A stretch of DNA of 64,000 bases from assembly GCF_000420425.1 (NCBI RefSeq), contig NZ_ATUX01000010.1, positions 62,001 to 126,000 of the forward strand, in the 5' to 3' direction. This document shows positions 52,336 to 62,676 of this stretch, piece after piece. Both the position numbers and the translations under genes were made by a program. The notes under the pieces were generated by a model that saw nothing but the letters and a program-made list of their open reading frames with translations, was not told where the DNA came from and ran no database searches. This stretch comes from Schaalia vaccimaxillae DSM 15804. Lineage in GTDB: Bacteria > Actinomycetota > Actinomycetes > Actinomycetales > Actinomycetaceae. Position 1 is the first letter of the stretch, and each line of letters starts with the position of its first letter.

Positions 52336-54312
52336 CTAGTTCTGATTGCCCGAATCAGTACCGGAATCAGGCTTTGGAGTTTCCTGCGAGGTGGGCCCTG
52401 TCGAGATATTGACCTTGACATTGGACCCCTGTGCTACGCGAGTGCCCACACCCGGGTCCACCGACACAATGGCTCCCTTCGTTGCCGTGTCAGTCACCGA
52501 ATTCATCACCGGTCGCAGACCTGCCTCGGACAAAGCTGTCACATACTGGTCCTGAGATAGACCCGCGTAGTCGGGGACAGCGACCAAACCGGTAGAGACC
52601 ACCAGGCTAATCTCGTCACCCTTCGAAGCATCCGAACCAACCGCCGGATTTGTTGAAATAACCAGGCCTTCCTTCACGGAAGCCGAGTCCTCTAGGTCAA
52701 TGGTTCCCACGCTCAGCCCTTTTGCAGCCAAAGCCTCGCGTGCTTGGTCCTGTGTCATCCCCGACAGGTCAGGAACCTGGACCGTGTTGGACCCCGATGA
52801 CACGTAACCTGTCACGGTTGAACCGGTCTTGACCTTAGATCCACCCGAAGGATTGATCTGTGCGATCTTGCCCTTCTCAACGTCCTCTGACGCCACTTCT
52901 TCACTGGCGACCTCCCACACCAAGCCCAGCGCCTCGACCGCTTTCTTTGCCTCCTCAGGCGACATACCGACCAGGTTGGTTGGCAACACCACCGACTCGG
53001 GCCCAGAAGACAGGTATGCGGTCACAGTTGAACCGACCTCGACGGTAGCTCCGGAAGCAGGATCAGTCTTGGCCACCGAGCCTTCGGCAACATCCTCGGA
53101 TGGTACTGGATCGTCGGCCACCGCCCACACGAGGCCAGCTCCTTCAATGGCGCTCTTAGCTTCCGCCTGCGTCATGCCGACTAGCCCTGCGGGCACGGCC
53201 ACAGTTTCCTTTTCGGGCTCCGTGTTGGACAGACCCCACCAGACCAAACCGATGATGGCCAGGGCCGCAATCACCAAGCCAATGATGATCCCGATGCGGT
53301 TCTTGCGCGGCTCTTCCTCGTCCTCGTATTCATCGACAGCAGTATTAGTGGTCGAGGGCGAAGCCACGGTTGTTGTACGAGCCAGCGGCATGGTGGCAGT
53401 CGTCTGCCCACTCGCCGAGGCCCACACGGTAGTTTCGGGGGCGTTGACGTTGCCGCCGCGCGCCGCCCGCATGAGGTCAGCGAGCATCGTCGAGGCCGAT
53501 GCATACCGGTTCTCACGTTCCTTAGCCAGCGCCTTCATGACGACCCGGTCGAGGGCTTCAGGGATATCGGGCGTGACCGACGAAGGAACGGGCGGCAGCT
53601 GCTGAACATGCTGGTAGGCCACCGCAACCGCAGAATCACCCGTGAACGGGGGACGCCCAGTGAGTAGCTCGAAGAGGACCACGCCGGTGGAGTAGATGTC
53701 AGAACGCGCATCAACCTGCTCACCGCGAGCCTGTTCCGGTGACAGATACTGCGCCGTGCCCACCACGGCGTTCGTCTGAGTCATGGTCGCTTGGGAATCA
53801 GTCATCGCGCGGGCGATACCGAAGTCCATGACCTTGACCTTGCCGTCATTGGTCAACATGATGTTGCCGGGCTTAATGTCGCGGTGCACCAGATTCGCAG
53901 CGTGCGAATACTGGATCGCCGACAGGACCCCGGAAACGATCTCCACGGCCTCGTCGATGGGCACCGGCGTACCGTCGGAAATCAACTCCTTAACGGTGTG
54001 CCCCTCGACGTACTCCATGACGATGTAGGGCACCGAGACTGCGCGGCCGTCACTGCCCGTGGTCATCTCTTCGCCCGTGTCGTACACGGCCACGATATTG
54101 GGGTGGTTCAACGAGGCTGCCGACTGTGCTTCTCGCCGGAAGCGCGCCTGGAAAATGGAGTCCTGAGCCAGGTCGGTTCGCAGCATCTTGATGGCGACGA
54201 TCCTGGACAGTCGGGCGTCGAAGCCCAGGTGGACCTCTGCCATTCCTCCTCGGCCGATGAGCGACCGGATTTCGTAGCGGCCAGCTAGACGGCGGGCCAT
54301 GGACTCTGCCAT
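52336..54312 (-). CDS. pknB: Serine/threonine protein kinase with four PASTA domains
   Basis: 658 residues from an ATG with AGGAGG 7 bp upstream. The kinase domain has GRGGMAEVHLG, VAIKML, HRDIKPGNIML and MDFGIARA with an activation segment rich in Thr. A juxtamembrane linker leads to one membrane helix (IIIGLVIAALAIIGLVWWGL). Four PASTA repeats follow, each starting like VAVP or VVLP and ending in S-(S/T)-G. They sense muropeptides or lipid II. It controls growth and division by phosphorylating cell-wall proteins. The start lies inside the pknA 3' end. Confidence 0.97.
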   Translation of the reverse strand: MAESMARRLAGRYEIRSLIGRGGMAEVHLGFDARLSRIVAIKMLRTDLAQDSIFQARFRREAQSAASLNHPNIVAVYDTGEEMTTGSDGRAVSVPYIVMEYVEGHTVKELISDGTPVPIDEAVEIVSGVLSAIQYSHAANLVHRDIKPGNIMLTNDGKVKVMDFGIARAMTDSQATMTQTNAVVGTAQYLSPEQARGEQVDARSDIYSTGVVLFELLTGRPPFTGDSAVAVAYQHVQQLPPVPSSVTPDIPEALDRVVMKALAKERENRYASASTMLADLMRAARGGNVNAPETTVWASASGQTTATMPLARTTTVASPSTTNTAVDEYEDEEEPRKNRIGIIIGLVIAALAIIGLVWWGLSNTEPEKETVAVPAGLVGMTQAEAKSAIEGAGLVWAVADDPVPSEDVAEGSVAKTDPASGATVEVGSTVTAYLSSGPESVVLPTNLVGMSPEEAKKAVEALGLVWEVASEEVASEDVEKGKIAQINPSGGSKVKTGSTVTGYVSSGSNTVQVPDLSGMTQDQAREALAAKGLSVGTIDLEDSASVKEGLVISTNPAVGSDASKGDEISLVVSTGLVAVPDYAGLSQDQYVTALSEAGLRPVMNSVTDTATKGAIVSVDPGVGTRVAQGSNVKVNISTGPTSQETPKPDSGTDSGNQN

Positions 54313-55922
54313 GTCCAAACCTCCTCGGTGGTGGGGATTCCTCGGGCACTGGTTCCGAGTGAACCGGAAAAATTGGCGATCATCAAGACTGTTAGTCCAA
54401 TGACCACGGCGACGATCACCAGGGCGATCATCCAAATCAAGGCCTGCTGGTACTTGGGCGCAGCAGGGGCAACCTGAGACCTGTTGTATTTCGTGGTCGC
54501 AGGTGGGCGTGAGGGGCTACGACGCTGCGTGGGCGCCTCGGATACGGGTGTCCAACGAGGACGAGCCGCCCGGGTGATGCCTTGCGTTGTGCGGGCGCGC
54601 GCCGTACTCGTAGGGGATGCACTGGCGCGGGTCGGACTCTTTGTTGCCGTGGGTGCTTCTATGTTTGTTCGCACAGCAGCCTCACCTTGAGCCGCCGCCT
54701 GACGTGCGGCGGCTACTTGACGTGCAGACCTTGCTTCACTTTCGGCCGCTGCCTTGGCAGCGGCTTGCCGCGCCTCGGCCTCTTTCGCCACAGCTTCGCG
54801 ATCGGCTGCTTCGCGGGCTGCTTGGCGCTCGCGGAGCCTGCGGGCCAGTGCAGCGCGGGGGCTCTCAGCGACCGCATTGTCTGGCGCTGGCGTGGAAGCA
54901 GCGCCTGGTTCCTGCGTGGAAGCAGCGCCTGAGCCTGTACCAGATTCCGAGGATGCAACCGGAGGCTGCGGGGAGTCACTCGACTGGCCCTTTGACGACA
55001 CGACCGGTTGATCTGCCGTTGGGGACGGAGTCGGCGCCACGCCCTCGGGAAGAGGCAAAGGTTGCGGGAGAACGGGCAAACGCAATTGCTTAGCCACCGC
55101 ATTAAATTCGCGCACAGCAGCCGTGCCGGACTCAGGGCGCTTGGCCGGATCCTTTTCCAACAGATGCAAAATCGCGTCGGCTAGAGGTTGGGGCACGTCA
55201 GCAGGTAACGGAGGAACCGCGTCATTGACGTGCGAAAAAGCAATATCGACCTGAGTGTCACCGGTGAAGGGGCGACGCCCAGCCGCAGCCTCGTAAGCAA
55301 TAACTCCGAGGGCGTAGAGGTCACCTGCCGAAGTCGCGGTCTCGCCCATCGCCTGCTCAGGGGGCAGATATTGAGCGGTGCCCATGACCATGCCGTCAGC
55401 TGTCAAGGACACCTGGTTCGAAGCACGAGAAATACCAAAGTCTGTTAGCTTCACCATGCCGTCGCCGCGCACCAAGATATTCGCAGGCTTAATGTCACGA
55501 TGGACCACACCCGCCCCGGCGGCCGCTCCCAACGCCATCGCTACCTGAATGAGCAGAGGCACCAGGTATCTCGGTTCGATCCGTGAGCCGCCCTTGAGAT
55601 AGTCCGTCAAAGGTCGGCCTTCCACCAATTCCATGATGATCCAGCCGCGGCCATCGTCCTCGCCAGAATCCTGAACATTGGCGATGTTGGGGTGCTGCAC
55701 ACTCATCGAGTTACGTGCTTCAAGTCGCAGTCGGGACAAGGACAGGGCCTCGCCGGATAACTCGGGACGCAAAACCTTAGCTGCGACGATCTGTCCGGAA
55801 ACGCGGTCGCGAGCCTTCCACACTTCGCCCATCCCGCCCTGAGCGATGGGAGTAATGAGGGTGTAGCGTCCGCCTAGCAAGCGGCCCACCCCCGACGTCA
55901 TTTTCTTCATATCCGTCACCAC
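54285..55922 (-). CDS. pknA: Serine/threonine protein kinase, PknA-like
   Basis: 545 residues. Kinase motifs are AQGGMGEVWKA, VAAKVL, VHRDIKPANIL and LTDFGISRA. An Ala/Glu/Arg-rich linker (AAREAADREAVAKEAEARQ) is long and low complexity. One C-terminal membrane helix (WMIALVIVAVVIGLTVLMI) ends with a short outer segment and no PASTA domains. The GTG start overlaps the pbpA stop, with CTGGAGG upstream. It works with PknB, and PstP reverses both. The usual length of PknA is about 430, so the linker is extended. Confidence 0.95.
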   Translation of the reverse strand: MVTDMKKMTSGVGRLLGGRYTLITPIAQGGMGEVWKARDRVSGQIVAAKVLRPELSGEALSLSRLRLEARNSMSVQHPNIANVQDSGEDDGRGWIIMELVEGRPLTDYLKGGSRIEPRYLVPLLIQVAMALGAAAGAGVVHRDIKPANILVRGDGMVKLTDFGISRASNQVSLTADGMVMGTAQYLPPEQAMGETATSAGDLYALGVIAYEAAAGRRPFTGDTQVDIAFSHVNDAVPPLPADVPQPLADAILHLLEKDPAKRPESGTAAVREFNAVAKQLRLPVLPQPLPLPEGVAPTPSPTADQPVVSSKGQSSDSPQPPVASSESGTGSGAASTQEPGAASTPAPDNAVAESPRAALARRLRERQAAREAADREAVAKEAEARQAAAKAAAESEARSARQVAAARQAAAQGEAAVRTNIEAPTATKSPTRASASPTSTARARTTQGITRAARPRWTPVSEAPTQRRSPSRPPATTKYNRSQVAPAAPKYQQALIWMIALVIVAVVIGLTVLMIANFSGSLGTSARGIPTTEEVWTWQSPWPAV

Positions 55923-57370
55923 AGGCTCGCCTCCAGAAGAGCCCTCGCGATGGGGCCTGCCGTTGAACCTCCGTGAGGCGTGGGATCAGACTCGTCGCCT
56001 TCGACAATGACAGCAAAGGCGATTGTCGGATCGTCAGCGGGTGCAAAACCAACCGCCCATGCGTTTGCGCGCCCATCTACGCCAGTTTCTGCGGTGCCTG
56101 TTTTAGCGGCAACAGCCACCCCGTCGAGAGCCATCGAAGCTCCCGTGCCGTAGGGCTGAGAAACGACGGCTTTCATCATCTCAGTAATCTGGTTGGCAAC
56201 CTCGGCGCTTACCGGTTCTCCAAGCTTTGCCGGCGACGTCGTGGACTGGACTTGCAGGTCTGCGTCGACAACCTCGTCGATGAGATACGGGGTCATCATT
56301 GTGCCGTCGTTAGCGATCGCCTGAGCAACCTGAGCCATCTGCAGGGGAGTGACCTGTACCGTGTACTGGCCGATTGACGACATCGCTAACTGGGCGGGAT
56401 CCGTCTGGTCAGGGAACACTGATTCGGTGACTTTCAGTGGAATCTGGAGGGACTTACCGAAACCGAAACGCGTCGCAACATCGGCTAGATTCTCGTGGCT
56501 GAGCTTCTGGGAAGCGAGCACGAAAGTTGTATTGCACGACTGAGCAAAAGCTTCGGTCAGCGTGGGGGTGCCGTCGCCGCATTCACTCGATTCAATATTC
56601 GACACGGTCGTTTCTGTTCCGGGCAGCATCGTCGACACGGGCGACTCGAGTTCTGTGTCGGGTGTGGCCACACCCTGCTCAAGCATGGCAATCGTCGTCA
56701 GGATCTTGAAGGTGGATCCGGGTGCGTAACGATTGCCGGCGATCGCCCGATTTGTCAGCGGCTCATTCGGGTCAGCTAAGAGCGCCTTGTAAGACTCATT
56801 GACCGCGTTGGTATCGAAGACTGCCAGAGAGTTTGGGTCGTAGCTGGGTGAGGAATACATGGCCAGAACCGCTCCGGTTTTGGCGTCGAGGGCGACCACC
56901 GCTCCCTTGCGATTGCCGAGCTGCTGGGCGGCGACCTGCTGCAAGGCGGGGTCCAATGTGAGGAAGATGCCGCCACCTTGGCGGTTCTTGCCGGTGAAGA
57001 TATTGCGTAGACGCTGCCCAATGAGCGCCTGGGATTCGCCGTCCAGAGTGGTTTCTGCAGCAGCTTCCAAACCGGTGGATTGCCACACTGCAGACGAAAA
57101 ATACCCGGTGACGGTGGCGTACAGGGGACCTGCGGAATATGAACGCTGGTAACGCTGAGATCCCTCGATCTTCGTTGACGAGGCGATGGCAGTGCCTTCA
57201 ACGATGATCGGTCCTCGGTCGGTTTCGGCCGCGTGCAGAATCGTTCTCTCGTTACGCGAATCAGCGTTGAGCGAGGGCGCCTGGATGAACTGGGTATTTG
57301 TCAGCCCAAGCCCCAGGAGGGTGAACATGACGAGGACGAGGATGAAGAGCTTACGGATCTGCTTGTTCAC
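55916..57370 (-). CDS. pbpA: Penicillin-binding protein, PbpA-type transpeptidase
   Basis: 484 residues. A short cytoplasmic start and one membrane helix (LFILVLVMFTLLGLGLTN) precede a dimerisation region and the transpeptidase domain. That domain has YAPGSTFKI (S-x-x-K), SCNTTF (S-x-N) and AAKTGTAE (K-T-G). It cross-links peptidoglycan during elongation or division together with RodA, whose gene overlaps it by 4 bp. It belongs to the core pknAB cluster and is thus in the same regulon. Confidence 0.95.
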   Translation of the reverse strand: MNKQIRKLFILVLVMFTLLGLGLTNTQFIQAPSLNADSRNERTILHAAETDRGPIIVEGTAIASSTKIEGSQRYQRSYSAGPLYATVTGYFSSAVWQSTGLEAAAETTLDGESQALIGQRLRNIFTGKNRQGGGIFLTLDPALQQVAAQQLGNRKGAVVALDAKTGAVLAMYSSPSYDPNSLAVFDTNAVNESYKALLADPNEPLTNRAIAGNRYAPGSTFKILTTIAMLEQGVATPDTELESPVSTMLPGTETTVSNIESSECGDGTPTLTEAFAQSCNTTFVLASQKLSHENLADVATRFGFGKSLQIPLKVTESVFPDQTDPAQLAMSSIGQYTVQVTPLQMAQVAQAIANDGTMMTPYLIDEVVDADLQVQSTTSPAKLGEPVSAEVANQITEMMKAVVSQPYGTGASMALDGVAVAAKTGTAETGVDGRANAWAVGFAPADDPTIAFAVIVEGDESDPTPHGGSTAGPIARALLEASLW

Positions 57371-58764
57371 GAGGCGCCTCCCGTCACGACAGGCTCATGG
57401 ACCCCAGAGTTCCACGGCGCAGGCGTGGCTGCGGGACGGCGGGCCGCATCAGAGACGCGGATCAGCAGGGCGATGGTCAGCCAGGACGACACCATAGATG
57501 AACCGCCGGCCGCTAGGAAGGGAGCGGTCAGGCCGGTGAGCGGGATGAGACGAGTGATGCCACCGAGTACGACGAAAAGCTGGATGGCCAGAGAGAAACT
57601 CAAGCCGGTGGCCAGGAGTTTGCCAAAGCCATCACGCACTGACAGGGCGGCGCGTAATCCTCTCTGAATGAGGATCAAATACAGAACGAGGATGGCCGCC
57701 ATACCGACTAGACCGAGTTCCTCAGCCAAAGACGACAGGATGAAGTCAGAGTTTGCCAAAGGGACAAGCTGTGGATAACCTCGGCCCCAACCCGTTCCCA
57801 TGAGGCCACCGGATGCTTGACCGAAGAGGCCTTGAACAACCTGGTAGGAACCGCCCGTAGCGTCGTAGACCTGGGGATCCAAAGCGTTGAGCCATACGGT
57901 GAATCGGCGCGCCACATGTGGGAACGCTTTGACGGCGACGAGTACCGCTGGCACGAACATGATGAAGCCAATGAGCAGCCACGACACTCGGTTTGTTGCC
58001 ACATAGAGTGTGGCAACGAAGAGACCAAAGAAGAGAAGAGAGCTTCCCAAATCGCGCTGCATGACGAGGATCAAAATGCCGATCAGCCAGGTCACGAGGA
58101 TCGGCCCAAGATCCCTGGCGCGAGGTAGTCGCAACCCCAGGATCTTCTTGCCGCCAATGGCCAGGTTGTCACGGTTGGTCACCAGGTAACCGGCGAAGAA
58201 AATAGCCAAAGTGATTTTGACGAGTTCACCGGGTTGGAAGCTCATTCCGCCTACGCGGATCCACACGCGCGCACCCATCGTTTCGTATCCCAGCCCGGGC
58301 ACCATCGGTAGGAGCAACAAGATGAGGGAGATAAAACCGAAGGTGTAGGTGTAGCGGCGCAGTAATTTGTGGTCGCGCAGCAAGAAAAGCATCACCGCTG
58401 CCAACACAATCGCAATGCCTACGAAAAGCAACTGACGCATTCCTACGACCTGGTGATCCAGGCCCAGCGCCTTGTAGGACTGGTCGAGCCGATAAATCAT
58501 GGCCAGCCCTAAGCCAGTTAAAGCCACGGCGATCGGCAGAATCACAGGGTCAGCGAAGGGAGCTAGGAAGTGGATTCCCACCTCGGCAACAATGGCGAGG
58601 CCAGCCAAGATCAGGATATGCAAGGCGAGGTTAGCGGGCGGTTCTCCCGTCCGGTTGATCGAAGTCAACACGTAGGCGCTCACGCCCACTGTGAGAGCCA
58701 GGAACAGCAGGAACATTTCGACCAATCGACGAGGCCGCGCAGGAGCAATAGAAACCGTTGCCAT
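57367..58764 (-). CDS. rodA: FtsW/RodA/SpoVE family peptidoglycan glycosyltransferase
   Basis: 465 residues with about eleven membrane helices. It has the SEDS signature: GARVWIRVGGMSFQPGE in the central loop, W-L-N-A-L-D-P-Q, and the ESDFI-like DFILSSLAEELG. It polymerises lipid II with the transpeptidase encoded directly downstream (4-base overlap with pbpA). The upstream overlap with pstP is a single base. Lipid II comes from MurJ, encoded in this window. Confidence 0.96.
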   Translation of the reverse strand: MATVSIAPARPRRLVEMFLLFLALTVGVSAYVLTSINRTGEPPANLALHILILAGLAIVAEVGIHFLAPFADPVILPIAVALTGLGLAMIYRLDQSYKALGLDHQVVGMRQLLFVGIAIVLAAVMLFLLRDHKLLRRYTYTFGFISLILLLLPMVPGLGYETMGARVWIRVGGMSFQPGELVKITLAIFFAGYLVTNRDNLAIGGKKILGLRLPRARDLGPILVTWLIGILILVMQRDLGSSLLFFGLFVATLYVATNRVSWLLIGFIMFVPAVLVAVKAFPHVARRFTVWLNALDPQVYDATGGSYQVVQGLFGQASGGLMGTGWGRGYPQLVPLANSDFILSSLAEELGLVGMAAILVLYLILIQRGLRAALSVRDGFGKLLATGLSFSLAIQLFVVLGGITRLIPLTGLTAPFLAAGGSSMVSSWLTIALLIRVSDAARRPAATPAPWNSGVHEPVVTGGAS

Positions 58765-60113
58765 TAGCCGTTCCCCCCATCGTTGCTCGTTGAACCATTC
58801 GCCTCCGAAGAGGACTCGCTTGCTGACTGCGCTCCCGATTGGGAACTTGATCCGCCCCCCGATTGAGCACCCGACTGGGCGCCCTCGTCGCGAGCCTCGC
58901 CGTTGTGTTGATCGGCGATGTCGTCGCGCAACTGGTTAACGTAGGCGTCCACATCTTCTCGCGAAGAACGCACCACCGGTTCGGTCAGGCGCTGGCGATC
59001 AACTTGCGTTAAATCAGCCAAGGCCACGTCCGTGACCTCCACCGCATGGGAAAGTTCCCACGGGCCCAAAGTTTGAGGAATCCCCTGATAAATCACCACA
59101 TAACCGTCTTTACCTAAGACGTAGAACTGCGTTTGGCTCCATGCCCAGGACAGCCAGCCCGCACCCACAAGGAAAGCCGCTACGAGCAGCATAAAGACAG
59201 GAGTCCACCATCGAGTGCGAGGCGGGCGCGCATCCTCGTCCTCGTCATCAAGATCAACAGAAGGACGCTTCTTACTCAACGCAGCTGCCTTCGCCGCAGC
59301 GCCCTCGCCACCGCGTGACGCCGCATTACGGTCAATCGCCGCTGCGCCGACAATCTGCGGAGGTACGGGCGGGAAAGAACCGGACGGAACGATGTCGGAC
59401 ACGACGCAGGTGATGTTGTCGGGACCGCCAGCAAGCAGCGCCAAGCGGATCAATTCTTCGGCGCACTCGCCCGGATCCTCAATGGTTGCCATCATCTGGC
59501 CAATGGTCTCGGGCGACACCACGCCCGAAAGTCCGTCGGAACACAGGAGCCAACGGTCGCCGATCACGGCCTCGCGGATCGTCTCATCGGGAGCAACGTC
59601 AGCCTCAGAATCCCCCAGGATCTTCAAAACCACATTGCGATTGGGGTGGTGCTCGGCTTCTTCCTGCGTGATCTGGCCAGTATCGACCAGGAACTGGACG
59701 TAAGAATGGTCGGTGGTCACCTGGGTCAGGGTTTCGCCGCGCAACATGTAGGCGCGTGAATCGCCGATATGAACCATGGCCAGGCGGTTACCGGATCGCA
59801 TGATGGCAATGCAGGTGGTTCCCAGCCCCTCCAAGTCGCGGTCGCGCGAGGAACGATCTGACAATTCGTCGTGAGCGTCCATGAGGGCTTTGCGCAGCAG
59901 AGGCAGCATCGAGTCGGCAGGGTGGGAATCCGTATCCAGTGGCACCAGGTGGGCTAAAGCCACTGAGGATGCGATGTCTCCGCCGGCAGGTCCTCCCATT
60001 CCGTCCGCGAGGACAAGCAGGTTTGCTCCGGCGTAGCCTGAGTCCTGGTTGTTAGAGCGGACCAGGCCGACGTCGGAGCGCGCGGCTGAGTGGAACTCTG
60101 CGGGTTCGGCCAT
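58764..60113 (-). CDS. pstP: PP2C-type serine/threonine phosphatase
   Basis: 449 residues. The metal-binding motifs of PP2C are complete: VRSNNQDSGYAG, LADGMGGPAGGD, HIGDSRAYMLR, LLCSDGLSG and AGGPDNITCVV. One membrane helix (TPVFMLLVAAFLVGAGWLSWAW) near residue 315 is followed by an extracytoplasmic tail ending in Ser/Gln/Gly repeats. It dephosphorylates PknA/PknB and their targets. The tail is longer than in mycobacteria. Overlaps with rodA and a 1-bp gap to fhaB show one operon. Confidence 0.96.
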   Translation of the reverse strand: MAEPAEFHSAARSDVGLVRSNNQDSGYAGANLLVLADGMGGPAGGDIASSVALAHLVPLDTDSHPADSMLPLLRKALMDAHDELSDRSSRDRDLEGLGTTCIAIMRSGNRLAMVHIGDSRAYMLRGETLTQVTTDHSYVQFLVDTGQITQEEAEHHPNRNVVLKILGDSEADVAPDETIREAVIGDRWLLCSDGLSGVVSPETIGQMMATIEDPGECAEELIRLALLAGGPDNITCVVSDIVPSGSFPPVPPQIVGAAAIDRNAASRGGEGAAAKAAALSKKRPSVDLDDEDEDARPPRTRWWTPVFMLLVAAFLVGAGWLSWAWSQTQFYVLGKDGYVVIYQGIPQTLGPWELSHAVEVTDVALADLTQVDRQRLTEPVVRSSREDVDAYVNQLRDDIADQHNGEARDEGAQSGAQSGGGSSSQSGAQSASESSSEANGSTSNDGGNG

Positions 60114-60114
60114 A

Positions 60115-60615
60115 TCATTTCACCAATTCGAGGGTGGTCTGGCCGATTCGGATGACGTCACCCGCCTTGAGGAGTCGAGGCTCTAGGAGTCGCTCGTCAT
60201 CAACATAGGTTCCGTTGCGAGACGACAAGTCTTCAATCCACCAACCGTCAGGCTGGGGGGTGAGAGCGGCATGGCGGCTGGAGGCGTACTCGTCTTCGAG
60301 AACGAGGGTGCATGCGGGGGAGCGCCCAATGAGGACGGGAGCTGACCCGAGCGGCAACACTGTTCCCACGAGAGGGCCGCCGGTCAGCAGCAGATTGTGC
60401 GGAGCATCAACGGTTGTGCCCTTGCTCTTAGCGGCTTTGCGGTCACGTCGGTTCTCGCGGCGGCGTTCGTCGGCGTCGCGGCGCCCTTTACCCCTGGGGG
60501 TGACAACGGTGCCGAAAATATCGCGGCGAAGCGTGTTAACAGCCCCCAGGACGAGCAACCACAGCAGGACCAGGAAGCCGATCCTGAAGAGGGTGAAGGC
60601 GAGATCAGAAGTCAT
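60115..60615 (-). CDS. fhaB: FHA domain membrane protein FhaB (FipA-like position)
   Basis: 166 residues. One N-terminal membrane helix (FRIGFLVLLWLLVLGAV) is followed by a basic linker (RRDADERRRENRRDRKAAKSKG) and a C-terminal FHA domain. The domain has LIGRSPACTLVLEDEYASSRHAAL and S-S-R-N-G-T-Y-V. It reads phospho-Thr on partners of the PknA/PknB system. It overlaps fhaA by 4 bp and is separated from pstP by 1 bp. Confidence 0.94.
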   Translation of the reverse strand: MTSDLAFTLFRIGFLVLLWLLVLGAVNTLRRDIFGTVVTPRGKGRRDADERRRENRRDRKAAKSKGTTVDAPHNLLLTGGPLVGTVLPLGSAPVLIGRSPACTLVLEDEYASSRHAALTPQPDGWWIEDLSSRNGTYVDDERLLEPRLLKAGDVIRIGQTTLELVK

Positions 60616-61316
60616 CGGGCCTCGCTGTCATCTGGATGGGTCCAGAAAAGGATCCTGGTTCGGCCAATGACGATTTGGTTGCCATCAAGCAGGGTTGCTG
60701 CGTCAATCTTGTGGCCTTCGACGAAGGTGCCATTGGTGGAGCCCAAGTCTGTGGCAATCACGCCGGTCGGGGTGATGCGGATTTCGAGGTGGCGGCGTGA
60801 GACGCCAGAGTCGGCCACAACAATGTCGGCTTCTGAGCCTCGACCAATGACAGTAACGGGTTCGGTGAGCAACCACTTTTCGCCGTCGACGTCGACGATG
60901 GGATGCTCTGGGGAGGCTGATGAAGCGGTGGCTGGTGCTGCTGCGCCTCGCTTATTGGTGGCTTCAACGCGCAGGGTTCCGGTCATTTCGTCGGTGTCTT
61001 CAATGAAGTCCACACTGATAGGGCCAAGCAGCGCGTAACCGTGGGATGCGGCGTGTTCGGTGGCTTGCTGGCTAAATTCGTCGGAGAGGATGGCCAGGTC
61101 TGCGTCGAGTGCGTCCAGGTCAGCTTTGGAGGCGTGGACAGTGAAGTGGTTTGCAGCAATGACACGATCCGCGGAGACTTCTCGAACGGAATCTTCCATA
61201 GAGCGACGGATTGCAGATGTGACATCTACGGGTTTGATCCCCGACCGGAATACGCGTGAGAAGGCGCCGTTGACGCCACGCTCGACGGCATTCTCGAAGC
61301 GGTCGAAGATGCTCAT
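60612..61316 (-). CDS. fhaA: FhaA: DUF3662 plus FHA domain protein
   Basis: 234 residues from the ATG after CCAAGGAGACAAT. Residues 1-115 are DUF3662 (FDRFENAVERGVNGAFSRVF, IRRSMEDSVREVSADRVIAANHFTVH). An Ala-rich linker is short here, so the protein is about half the length of mycobacterial FhaA. The FHA domain has VIGRGSEADIVVADSGVSRRHLEI and L-G-S-T-N-G-T-F-V. In mycobacteria FhaA binds phosphorylated MviN. It is the first gene of the pknAB operon. Confidence 0.95.
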   Translation of the reverse strand: MSIFDRFENAVERGVNGAFSRVFRSGIKPVDVTSAIRRSMEDSVREVSADRVIAANHFTVHASKADLDALDADLAILSDEFSQQATEHAASHGYALLGPISVDFIEDTDEMTGTLRVEATNKRGAAAPATASSASPEHPIVDVDGEKWLLTEPVTVIGRGSEADIVVADSGVSRRHLEIRITPTGVIATDLGSTNGTFVEGHKIDAATLLDGNQIVIGRTRILFWTHPDDSEAR

Positions 61317-61458
61317 ATTGTCTCCTTGGTTCCTGGTGGGCTGCCGTTGAAGGCACACCCGATCAGGGACAGTCTAACCGTCAAGGTGACATCGAGGGAT
61401 TCTCAGTATGGTCTAACCGGTGATTGAGACCGAGCAATCACTTCACTACTCGCTCCGC

Positions 61459-61526
61459 CGAGAGCAGACCTTATGCGCAAAATTAGCCGTTTTGTGGCCC
61501 AAAAACGACCATAAGGTCTGCTCTCG
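61459..61526. terminator. Perfect 17-bp inverted repeat after nrdF
   Basis: CGAGAGCAGACCTTATG (61459-61475) pairs with its complement at 61510-61526. The 34-base loop is AT-rich and contains a weaker CCGTTTT/AAAACG pair. The position fits a terminator for nrdF, but the long loop is odd for that. Confidence 0.55.
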
Positions 61527-61567
61527 ACGAAGATGGGAAGGCTGGAGGTAGGCAGGTGAGGGGTTGG

Positions 61568-62638
<1,071 letters not shown>

Positions 62639-62676
62639 TCAATCGGCTCTGCTGAGCACCGGCCGCGCCTAAATTC

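Noticed and set aside
57771-57779. TGTGGATAA, a perfect DnaA box inside rodA
   Set aside because: Single occurrence in coding sequence, explained by codons. No cluster.
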